Source: Girardinichthys multiradiatus
Lineage: Eukaryota > Chordata > Actinopteri > Cyprinodontiformes > Goodeidae
Direction of reading: 5' to 3'
DNA: 64,000 nt
NCBI RefSeq assembly: GCF_021462225.1
Contig: NC_061818.1
Location: 16,699,462-16,763,461 of the forward strand
Shown here: in pieces, positions 46,311 through 56,134 of the stretch
Layout of the letters: each line of letters starts with the position of its first letter
How positions within the stretch are numbered: position 1 is the first letter of the stretch
The notes under the pieces: model-generated
What the model saw: only the letters and a program-made list of their open reading frames with translations
Databases searched by the model: none
What the model was told of the DNA's origin: nothing
Program-made: the position numbers and the translations under genes

Positions 46311-47996
46311 ATCTATCAGAAAGGTGCGGTGGATGGTATGGAGAACATCGGCAAGCCAGCCCAGGGTTTCGTCATTTGGGACACTAAACAGGGACGAATA
46401 CTGTCAGATAATCCATATGCAGAAAGATTTCAGCATTTGGTGACCTTGGCTAGAGGGCAAGCGAAGGGTAAATTGACAACTGGAGGTATTAATCCAATAT
46501 TACTCAGCATTGGAAGAATACAGAGCAACCCCTACCACAACCCTAATATAACAGTAAGGCCACCTACTCTTAGATGTGGAAATATGAGTTCTGGATTTTA
46601 TATGTATTTAGGAGTAGATTTGCCAGGATGGATCGCACGAGATCAGGGTAGAATTGTTAGAATTAATCTTGTTTCTGTTATGGCCAAAGGGGGTAAAGAG
46701 AAAACTCCTGTGGTTCAGATAGGCTATAACACCTTAACCCCGGATGATGTTATCCAAGAGGCTCTGGGATTTACAGAGTCCAATTTGTGGTTGACGTGGA
46801 TGGCTCAGACAGCACGTGAGTCGGCCATGAGCAATTATATAGCATGTGCGGCTGCTAGACCCACTCTGGTCACCGTACCTGCTCCCATATATGAGAATGC
46901 GGATCCACTAGGATTTAAATGCATGATTCTGTTAACATATGGTAAAGAAAACCCTGCTTGTCATACCTTAGCAAAGGTGTTTCCGGTTATTAGTAATAGC
47001 TCACTGGTAGGCCCTTTTTCTCCTCAGAGTGAGGGATATGATTACCCCTGTTTGAATTCTACAGGGGTTACTGAAGAACCAGTTAAAATTGGGAATTGTC
47101 TCTCCATCATGGTGCAACAAAACTTACCCAGCTAACACTGTAGGACACTGGGCCTGAGAAGGTTTATATTACTATTGTGGTGGAAGTGTTTTATTAGCCC
47201 AAATTTCCCCTAGGGCAGTAGGAAGCTGTGCAATGGTGCGGCTAGTGGCTCCCTTACTGCTGTGGGGGGAGAAATCACCACACGGAGGAATGGTGAGGAA
47301 GACCAGATCCTTTGATCTTATGGACAGCTCATTAACTTATATTGATGCAATAGGTATTCCAGAACAGTTCAAATTAGTTGATCAAGTGGCAGCTGGGTAT
47401 GAAAATTTACCGGTAATTTCAGCAGTTTTTCCTGTAACCCCAAAATAAAAATGTAGACAGGATAAATTACATACATTACAATGTCTTAAGGTTGGCAAAT
47501 CTGACACGAGATGCGGTTGAAGGATTGGCAGAACAGTTGGCGCCTACTTCTCTTATGACTGTGCAAAATAGATTGGCTCTGGACATGTTGTTGGCTGAAA
47601 AAGGGGGGTGTGTGTAGAATATTTGGTGACATGTGCTGCACGGTTATCCCAAATAATACTGCCCCCGATGGTTCAGTGACTCGAGCTTTAGAAGGTTTAC
47701 GTACATTAAGTAAAGAAATGCATGAATATTCAGGAATTGGCGGGGGACTGGAGGCATGGTTCACCAACACCTTTGGTAAGTGGAAGAATATAATCATCTC
47801 ATTGCTGATTTCATTGTGTGTATTTGTTGGTATTCTAGTAACATGTGGATGCTTTTGTGTGCCATGTATTCGCTCCCTTACAGTAAGACTTGTAACGTCA
47901 ACTATTGAAAAAGGGGCACTCACTCATCAGCCACATCCATATAATATGATGCAAAATGTTGTTACTGAAGGTTGGGAATTAATGGCCCTGTTGTAA
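46311..47996 (+). pseudogene. Retroviral env (class I type), interrupted
   Basis: The surface plus transmembrane glycoprotein of an endogenous retrovirus. The frame is open from the gap to 47135 (surface subunit, with a C-x-x-C-like ACAAARP block). It is then read in pieces at 47233-47448 and 47610-47996. The transmembrane part has the CX6CC motif (about 47607-47636), followed by a membrane segment near 47790-47860 and a cysteine-rich tail. CX6CC is the mark of gamma-type envs whose two subunits are disulfide-linked. Frame breaks lie near 47135-47233, 47445 and 47605. The N-terminus and signal peptide are in the assembly gap. It is related in sequence to the minus-strand env at 52.4-54.4 kb. 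Confidence 0.88.
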
Positions 47997-48096
47997 TTCA
48001 TGGTTTTCCTTTGTCATTTCACAGAGTACTAATCTTTTGGTGTGCATTTGTTGCTATAATTCCTACATTTTTGAATATTGACCTCTTTTGCAGAAG

Positions 48097-48651
48097 TCAA
48101 AAGGGGGAATTGTTGAGAATTAAAATCATGTAATTTAATGTTATTAGTTTAGTTTGTATGTGAGAACATTAAACTGAGATTTAACATGAGTGAGCCTTGG
48201 GGAGAGAGTCAGTAAGCGCAGAGGTCATGGTGAAACTGGGGTTAGAAGGGTCTCGGCAGCTGCAAGCCGTAAATGCTGGCTGTAGGGACAATAAAGCAAT
48301 AAATGTCAACTTTTGGCCATGGTATAGATGCCACAAGGAAGCTTGGCTGATTTACAACAACTGATGGAAAAATGGAAGGCACAGTCAGTAAGCTTTGAAG
48401 TCCACAGTATAAAGATGTACTGAAAACTTGTAATGACAGAGACATCGGGGTAAAGACAGCCATGCTTTGCTGAAATCTGCGATCTCTCTCCGTAAGGGCC
48501 TTATGTAAATTCTCTCTTCTTTATGTAATTTTCCTTCATTGTGTTATTTTGTATAATCATTTTGCATTAGAAATCAATGGACTTATTATCTTCCAAATTA
48601 AACTTGCGTTAATCTTAATTTCCTGCTCTTCATCTGTTCTTTCTCACGACA
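48097..48651 (+). repeat. Polypurine tract and 3' LTR
   Basis: aaaagggggaa (about 48099-48109) is the plus-strand primer. The LTR then runs from TGTTGAGAATT at 48111 to CACGACA at 48651, which is 541 bp. AATAAA occurs at about 48289. The right border is inferred from the terminal CA. No matching 5' LTR is seen in the window. Confidence 0.72.
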
Positions 48652-48929
48652 TCCGGACTGGGAGAGGTTGAGGCTGCAAGGATATCAGTGATAGCATTAT
48701 TTTACCTCAACAGTAGCTACTCCCAACGCGTGTCTGTCCACACTATACTCAGACACGTCTAGAATGTTTTTGATGCATCTGACATCAAAGTCCACATGCA
48801 TCCAACTTGAAGCATTGGACGCCTTTTTGACACACAAATCGTGTTCGGTCTGAACGCACCATTAGTCTGAGGCATATGGTTCACTGGTTATTGCTGCTGG
48901 AATGAGCCTCCCCATGGTTTAGTCTAGAG
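48652..48929. other. No recognised gene
   Basis: Sequence between the LTR and the L1-like fragment. The first bases may still belong to the retroelement. No supported ORF. Confidence 0.4.
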
Positions 48930-49309
48930 AACCACCATTTGTTCACCATTCCCTTTGATGCACACCCTTACCACCAAATTTTCAGAGAAACCCACTCCAT
49001 TCTCTCATTTTTACAGGAGGTCTGGAAGAAGGTGGCCTCGCTCTTTAATTTTAGCTCTTACCCACACACTGAGGCCTCCATATGGTTCAACCCCAGACTT
49101 GGTATTGTCAAATCTCTGTTTTGTTTCTAGACTGTGGATCCAGAAAGCAATTCTTGTTCTTGGAGGTTTATACAAATGGGTAGTCTTTAAGTCCTTCAGT
49201 GACCTTAAAGTACAATTTCGTCTGCCCCACAGCCAATTCTGGAAATATTTGCAACTCTGACATTTACTGCTCCAGATCTTTGGATATCCCACCATACCTC
49301 CTTCAACTA

Positions 49310-50579
49310 CAGGGGTTGGACAATGAAACTGAAACACCTCATTTTAGACCACAATAATTTATTAGTATGGTGTAGGGCCTCCTTTTGCGGCCAATACAGC
49401 GTCAATTTGTCTTGGAAATGACATATACAAGTCCTGCACAGTGGTCAGAGGGATTTTAAGCCATTCTTCTTGCAGGATAGTGGCCAGGTCACTACATGAT
49501 ACTGGTGGAGGAAAACGTTTCCCGACTCGCTCCTCCAAAACACCCCAAAGTGGCTCAATAATATTTAGATCTGGTGACTGTGCAGGCCATGGGAGATGTT
49601 CAACTTCACTTTCATGTTCATCAAACCAATCTTTCACCAGTTTTGCTGTGTGTATTGGTGCATTGTCATCCTGATACATGGCACCGCCTTCAGGATACAA
49701 TGTTTGAACCATTGGATGCACATGGTCCTCAAGAATGGTTCGGTAGTCCTTGGCAGTGACGCGCCCATCTAGCACAAGTATTGGGCCAAGGGAATGCCAT
49801 GATATGGCAGCCCAAACCATCACTGATCCATCCCCATGCTTCTCTCTGGGCATGCAACGGTCTGGGTGGTACGCTTCTTTGGGGCTTCTCCACACCGTAA
49901 CTCTCCTGGATGTGGGGAAAACAGTAAAGGTGGACTCATCAGAGAACAATACATGTTTCACATTGTCCACAGCCCAAGATTTGCGCCCCTTGCTCCATTA
50001 AAACCGACGTTTGGCATTGGCATGAGTGACCAGAGCTTTGGCCATAGCAGCCCAGCCATGTATATTGACCCTGTGGAGCTCCCGACGGACAGTTCTGGTG
50101 GAAACAGGAGAGTTGAGGTGCACATTTAATTCTGCCGTGATTTGGGCAGCCGTGGTTTTATGTTTTTTGGATACAATCCGGGTTAACACCCGAACATCCC
50201 TTTCACACAGCTTCCTCTTGCGTCCACAGTTAATCCTGTTGGATGTGGTTCGTCCTTCTTGGTGGTATGCTGACATTACCCTGGATACCATGGCTCTTGA
50301 TACATCACAAAGACTTGCTGTCTTGGTCACAGATGCGCCAGCAAGACGTGCACCAACAATTTGTCCTCTTTTGAACTCTGGTATGCCACCCATAATGTTG
50401 TGTGCATTTCAATATTTTGAGCAAAACTGTGCTCTTACCCTGCTAATTGAACCTTCATACTCTGCTCTTACTGGTGCAATGTGCAATCAATGAAGACTGG
50501 CTACCAGGCTGGTCCAATTTAGCCATGAAACCTCCCGCACTAAAATGACAGGTGTTTCAGTTTCATTGTCCAACCCCTG
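49310..50579 (-). mobile_element. Complete Tc1-like DD36E transposon
   Basis: A 1270-bp element with perfect 30-bp terminal inverted repeats (49310-49339 and 50550-50579), flanked by TA at 49308-49309 and 50580-50581. It sits inside an L1-like fragment. Both ends and the spacing look intact, so only the transposase stop codon prevents autonomy. Confidence 0.97.
49362..50393 (-). pseudogene. Tc1-like transposase (DD36E), one nonsense codon
   Basis: A 343-codon transposase gene starting at ATG 50393-50391 and ending at 49362. One TAA (49998-50000) replaces the CAA (Gln) seen at the equivalent place in the copy at 1-815. The N-terminus has a helix-turn-helix (VTKTASLCDVSRAMVSRVM). It is followed by an arginine/lysine-rich linker and a second paired-like domain. 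The catalytic Asp, Asp and Glu are in FSDEST, QDDNAPIH and NIIEPLW, with 36 residues between the last two. I recall a DD36E group (called Incomer) in the Tc1/mariner superfamily; membership is inferred only from spacing. No other lesion is visible. Confidence 0.95.
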
Positions 50580-50850
50580 TATAAACTATCTCAACTACAT
50601 CAAGAAAGTCTTTGGGGAAGGCCATGAGGTTTCCAAATATTATTCACTGCTGGTAAAGGGCACGGATAAGGGGTTCCCCATTGTACGAACAGCCTGGAAA
50701 ACTGACCTTGACATAGTTTTCACTGATCAGGAATGGAACATGGCACTTCAGAATATCAAAAAACAAATGTCTAGGGTACATAGAACAGAATCAAATAAAT
50801 TCAAACTACTAAACAGAGTTTATCAGTCACCACTGTCAGGTTCAACCAAC

Positions 50851-51867
50851 CTAACAATACTTATAACAACACAAAAAGAAAAGAGAGACAAAGTATTAGT
50901 TCCTTTTACTCGCTTTGCGAGGGGAAACGGTCAAGATTTGCTCAGTTACAGATCTCGCACCGCTCTGAAGCCTATCCGACCGCTTCCTCTTTTTATTGTC
51001 TTTCGGGGGTCCCTAGTTTACAAAAACATTGTTCTCTAAAGGATGGGGGAAAACAACAACTGCATCGTAAACAGGTCATAAACAGCTTTATCCATTAACA
51101 ACACATTTCCCACAGTCTCCTCCAACTTGTAGGGTCAGTTGTGCCTTTTGTTGAGTGTAATCAGCCTTCATCTTTATGACCTCCTTCATCTTTATGACCT
51201 CCTTCATCTTTATGACCTCCTCAACTGGACTGCTTCCTTCTCTGCTAGTTCAGTTCCTATTTATGACCTTTGCCTGCAGACAAAACTAACACATCCTTTA
51301 CTCACACACATCTTGAAAGGTTATGAGATCAAATAGTCAAGTTAAAGAATAGGAGAAACTATAAGACAAGTCTTTATTCAATTATTCCAACAACCACATA
51401 GGTTATACAGGGCAAGGCTCATTGTGTCTCCCGAATGCTGGACATGCCAGACTGAGGCGGGCACATTGTAGTAGTGTATCTGTATATTTACTGCAAAAAA
51501 ACACAACTATATACGTATGTAAGTCAGAAAGCTTTCTGTATTCTCAACCTTTTTACTTTTGTTAACTTGCTTTATTTAACCAACATTGATTGTTTTTTTG
51601 TGTGTGTATTTTTTATGTCTTTTCAACCTCCATCAGACGCTTTAGTGATTTGAATTTGTTGCTTTAAATGGGCTTCGTTGCAATTTAGTTCAATCGAAGC
51701 TTGAACTAAAGCTGCATGATAGTGGCTCTCAAGGACTGGACTTTGGCACCCCTAGTTTAGATCAAAGAATATTTGTGTTACAAGTCCAGGCTGTCGAGGT
51801 AGGAAAACTTTACTGGCCATCAGTTAACTCTTACATTACTCCTCACCTCTCATCGATTCTTTTTATT
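50851..51867. other. Unassigned repeat-like region
   Basis: No coding sequence. On the minus strand 50834-51340 has features that could be LTR-like (gacaataaaaag polyadenylation-like signal, CA end at 50835). I could not find its other end or a duplication. Confidence 0.35.
51166..51219 (+). repeat. 18-bp repeat, three perfect copies
   Basis: The unit cttcatctttatgacctc occurs three times in tandem. Confidence 0.95.
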
Positions 51868-52420
51868 TGGCACCCCAAAGGACAATCCTCAGTCAGAGAT
51901 CAGTTGTACGTTTCCACAAGTTTATTAAAACCAATCTGAATTCAGAGAGGAGACACACACTTACACGGGTACCTGGTAATGTCTGTGTGTTGTCTCACTG
52001 GGGCTGCGTAACATTACATTTTATACCCCACGCTGCTATGCAGTACACATACACAATCATTCTGTCTGTGGATGTCTCCCCAGCAACAGTATCAAAGAAA
52101 CAGAGATACATTTCATCATTTAATTAAAGAATTGTTTCCCACACATCTTCAGGAATCTTCAGGGAGAGGAGTACCATGCCTCCCTAATACACTGCCGGCT
52201 TCTCACGATACAGACAGAAAACACCTGCAAGCTTTAACCTTGAATAATAAACACTCATTGTGTGACCACACTAGAAGCTACTGTTTAAGGATTTTTCTAA
52301 CTCTCAAAAGCATAACTAAAAACTGCTAATAATAATCAATCTATAAGCAGCAAATCCCAAATATATCTTAGCTTTAGCTACTAATGATAAGGCATTTATA
52401 TTTCCACAATTCCCCCTTTT
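51868..52420 (-). repeat. 3' LTR and polypurine tract of minus-strand retrovirus
   Basis: On the minus strand aaaagggggaat (52409-52420) precedes an LTR that starts TGTGGAAATA at 52408. If it ends at the CA at 51868-51869, it is 541 bp. A TATA box (tataaaa on the minus strand, near 52018-52024) and an AATAAA (about 51930) fit a promoter and polyadenylation signal. The far border is tentative. Confidence 0.68.
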
Positions 52421-52436
52421 GATCTCCACCAGGAGA

Positions 52437-54409
52437 TCACTCCACATAGGGTGCAGCCAGCTCCAGCCCCTGAAGTCCGTCCGTCAAAGTACACATCTGA
52501 TAAGTAGGAGGTTTAGATTCAGCACTCCCCTTCTCAATTGTGGCAGTGATGAAACGAACCATCAGAGCCCTGATGCATGGTACACAACAACAACCACAAG
52601 TAACAATAATGGCAGCAAAAATAGCTATAGAAATCATTAATGACATGACTAAACCTTTCCATTTTCCAAACATATCAGTGAACCATTGCTCCAATGCATT
52701 GTCAATCCCTGAATGCTCGTGCATAGTTTTACTCAGAGTTCTCAGTCCTTCTAAGGTTCGGGTGACAGATCCGTCAGGAGCGGTGTTATTGGGGATAAAA
52801 GTACAACATATATCTCCAAACATGGCACAGACACCCCCTTTTTCAGCTAGCAACATATCCAATGCAATTCTGATTTGTATGGCCATGAGAGAGGTCGGGG
52901 CTAGTTGTTCTGAGAGACCTTCAACGGCATCCTGGGTTAAGTTGGCCAGTCGTAGTACATTGTAATGAATATAATTAATGCGGTCTACATTCTTGTTAGG
53001 AGTTATTGGAATAAACGATAAGATTACGGGGATATTTTCAAAGCCGGCTACTACTTGATTCGCTAATTTATACTCATCTGGGACTCCTCTAGGCACTCCG
53101 ATTGCATCAATCTAGGTGGAAGAGTTCTGCTTGAGGTCGAAGGAGTTAGTTGCTCGCTTCCTTAACACATGTCTGCGCCTCTGAGCTGTTAGGACAGAGG
53201 GTAGATGAGTGTTATTAGTTATTTTTATGGCTTCACCAATTAACATCAGTGGTGCCTGTAATCTGACTGTAGCACACACTCCCCAGGCCTCCTAAGGGAT
53301 CCTAATCAAAAATCTCCTGTCACCACAATAGTATAAACCAGCACTAGCCCATCTTCCAATGTTTGAACCAGGTTCAATTCTGTTACCCCAATCCTGTGGG
53401 ATTTCACCTAGAAGCACAATAGCATTTGGAGATGTAAAATTGAAACATCTGTAGCTTCAATTGCCTTTATAAGGGGTAAATGGTCCAGCGAGAGTTTTAT
53501 TGTTAATGGGTGGAAAAATAGTAGCTGGTGTGGTACAGTTAGTGGGTGTAGCTGCCTTGGTTAGATTTAGCATACAGTTATAGCCCCAAGTATCAGAGGG
53601 GTACAGAGGAGCAGGTTCAGTGTAAAGGGAGGGCCTTGCAGCTGCACAGGCTACACAGTCAGACATATGATTTTCTTGAGCAGTGTCAGCCATCCATTCT
53701 AGCCATAGGTTAGCTTCAGTAAATCCTGTTTCCAATGTTATAAGGTCCTTCACGGTATGTACATCTACATAATGGACAAGGGACGGCCCAGGACCGGGAG
53801 TAGGTGATGCCGTGTCCTTAAATACTGTTTGCTAAGGGGAGGCAGAAGGTTTCACTAGTTGTACCTTAATAATGCCTTTAGGGTCTTTTCCTGATTTGTC
53901 GACACCTATGACAAAATAATACCCATTACTTGTCTTAAGAGATCATGGGGTGAGTTGGACATATGTCAGATATCGAGTGGTGAATATGAGGGGGTTCACA
54001 GGTCCACCAGGTGTTGGTGTGGCTCTAATCAAGGATATATTCTTTTGCAGATGTCCTAAGTTGTTCCTGCGGTCATAACGGTGAGTATAACTACCTGATC
54101 CCAACTTCCACACGGATTCCGAGACAATTCACTGGGGTGGCCTCTCAACACACACATATAGATGTCATAACCACGCCAACCCACCTGGTTGGTTCCACAA
54201 TTAATAATGTTACATAAGTCAAGTTGTGCTACCGTGATTCCTTTAGTATTAGCATGGATGGTCAATTTGGCGCCATAAGGGTCAGACGGGCTGTGCATAA
54301 CTATAGAAGGGGGCTGTTTAGTTTTGGTGCTCCCACCGGTCCACTCCGTTTTGGTTATTAGTGCGGCCGCTAGTACTGTAATTAAGCATGCCTGGAACCG
54401 ACAATGCAA
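52437..54409 (-). pseudogene. Retroviral env (class I type), minus strand, interrupted
   Basis: A second env. The start at 54409 gives a hydrophobic signal peptide (CLITVLAAALI) and the surface subunit continues to 54056. Further pieces lie at 53753-53457 and, for the transmembrane subunit, 53096-52437. A basic cleavage-like motif (RKR) lies near 53160. The CX6CC motif CAMFGDICC (about 52806-52832) is conserved, followed by a membrane segment and a C-rich CGCCCVPC tail. The transmembrane subunit is open over 219 codons without a break, unlike that of the plus-strand env. Frame breaks between 54056 and 53753, and 53457 and 53096, make the gene inactive. No pol or gag lies upstream. Confidence 0.9.
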
Positions 54410-54419
54410 TGGAACTCAC

Positions 54420-54790
54420 TGAAATTGAATCATCCTGTGAACTTTAATTAAGACTTTCAGAGAGAAGATAAAAATGAATTAAACCAATATCAATATACAC
54501 CTCTTACTCCAGAGGGGACAGAAGGATTCTTTTACATTAACTATGCTTTAGGCCCTGCTGCCTCTGCCTCACCTTTTGCCTGAGGACTATTGCATTTCCT
54601 GCTTCTGTAGTCTCAGGGTGCTTAAAACCTTCTGATCCTCAGCAGGGATGTCTTGACCCCTTCTAAGTGGAGGATGTCTTCTCAGTCCTATTAATTAATT
54701 GCGTTTCTTCATTAAAAACAAACAATGTCTGGGTTCAATCACTACAATCCTTATGGCCCCTGAATAGTAAGCACAACAATAGATGAATAT
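54420..54790. other. No recognised gene
   Basis: Sequence upstream of the minus-strand env. The 3' end of pol would be expected here but I see no integrase motif. Confidence 0.4.
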
Positions 54791-54795
54791 AATAA

Positions 54796-55077
54796 AAGAG
54801 GAGCTGATCCTCATCCCAGCCGCTTCACACTCGGCTGAGAACCGCCACAGCGCATGCTGTAGGTCTTGGCTAGAGGGGGCGAGCAGGACCACGTCATCTG
54901 CAAAAAGAAGAGACGAAATCCACTGGTCCCCAAACCCGACCCCCTCCGGCCCTTGGCTGCGTCTAGAAATCCTGTCCATAAAAGTTATGAACAGGACCGG
55001 TGACAAAGGGCAGCCCTGCCGGAGTCCAACATGCACTGGGAACAGGTCCGACTTAGTGCCGGCAATGCGGACCAGCA
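54796..55077 (-). mobile_element. Rex3 reverse transcriptase fragment
   Basis: An internal 280-bp piece of Rex3 lacking both element ends. On the minus strand it reads through the RT palm without a break: GLRQGCPLSP and FADD (about 54892-54903). It also contains the conserved site used to amplify Rex3 (about 54997-55017). It is less damaged in this segment than the longer copy at 2.3-5.2 kb. Confidence 0.9.
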
Positions 55078-55079
55078 TG

Positions 55080-55905
55080 ATTGTTACTACAGCAATGAAA
55101 ACAAAACCAAGAGACTGAATATATTCAATGGCACTGTAGATACAGAGGCATAAATACTGTATATTTTATGTATAGCATAATCAAAAATTAATCTAAGGTT
55201 AATGTTATGTGGAAATAACCTAATTCCCTGTGCTGTAAACAGAATTTCTGACATCTTGGGGAAAAAGAAGAGGCCTAGATGTCAGGAGGGGCCACAACAT
55301 TGCATCTTTCAGTCCTCCGTACCAACACTGAATACAATAAAATTAAAATGTCACTACCTGTGCTTAGGTTGCTATTTATTATAGCAGTTCCCTGCTTTCT
55401 TGAAATAATTTCTTTCATTTGGTGAACACCATATTCACACCCATCTAGCTGTCTTGGTTGTAGAGCATCACTTGATGAAAATGGAGAAAAGAAAGTAAAA
55501 GCAAAGCATCAACTCATCCTCCTGTGATGTACGGTCCTGCAACAGAAACCCAGTTTAAATATCAAACGTAGCAGCAACCCTGCTTCTTACAATTATAAAG
55601 TAAGGGATGAACTTCAGGGAAGCTCTCTGAAAGTATATATTAAGTTGTGTTTACTTCCCTCGTTACTAATGATGTTGATATTAGGAATTTAGCTAAATGT
55701 TTCAGCTAGTATTTCAGTTTTCTCTTCATCTTTAAATATATTTGTGTTACCTACGTTTAAGATTGATATGCATATTGTTTTTAATTCAATTTTAATTACT
55801 TTCCAAACTTTATTAGTTTTGGTTTCTTTCCCAATCATGTCACAGAAGACCCTCCAATAATTTTTAATTTGCTTTCATAATGACTCTCCTTAAATTGCTT
55901 GTTTT
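55080..55905. other. No recognised gene
   Basis: AT-rich sequence without a supported ORF. Confidence 0.4.
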
Positions 55906-55908
55906 TTT

Positions 55909-55990
55909 AGTGCAGTTGGTAGCACTGTTGCCTTGCAGCAAGAAGGTCCCACTATGGAATAAGTGGTATAGAAAAATTAATGAATGAATA
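55909..55990 (+). mobile_element. SINE copy with large internal deletion
   Basis: The head (gcagttggtagcactgttgcc...aaggtcc) is joined directly to the tail (actatggaataagtggta...) of the 6.25-kb SINE family. About 275 bp are missing between two CC-containing points. The B box is lost. Confidence 0.82.
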
Positions 55991-56134
55991 ATTTAAAAAA
56001 AATATCAATTTAATATTTTAACATTAAAATACATGAAAAAAGAACACAATATTAAAAACAGTACAGATAAATACCTTTCCTCCTGAACACCAAAAAATAC
56101 ATCATATCAAGAATTCATATTTTCAGATTAATCT

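Larger units (their letters stand above)
48930..50850 (+). mobile_element. L1-like LINE 3' fragment split by Tc1
   Basis: The C-terminal region of an L1-type ORF2 is readable on both sides of the Tc1 insertion. Before it is a block with FNPRLGI-like sequence. After it, 50582-50840 ends with SRVHRTESNKFKLLNRVYQSP, a common L1 C-terminal pattern. The RT core is absent. The two flanks rejoin at the single TA used by Tc1. Frames before the insertion are broken. Confidence 0.7.

Noticed and set aside
48111..52408. Homology between the two 541-bp LTRs
   Set aside because: Their lengths agree but their sequences do not align beyond the terminal bases. The equal length may be chance, and one border of each is inferred.
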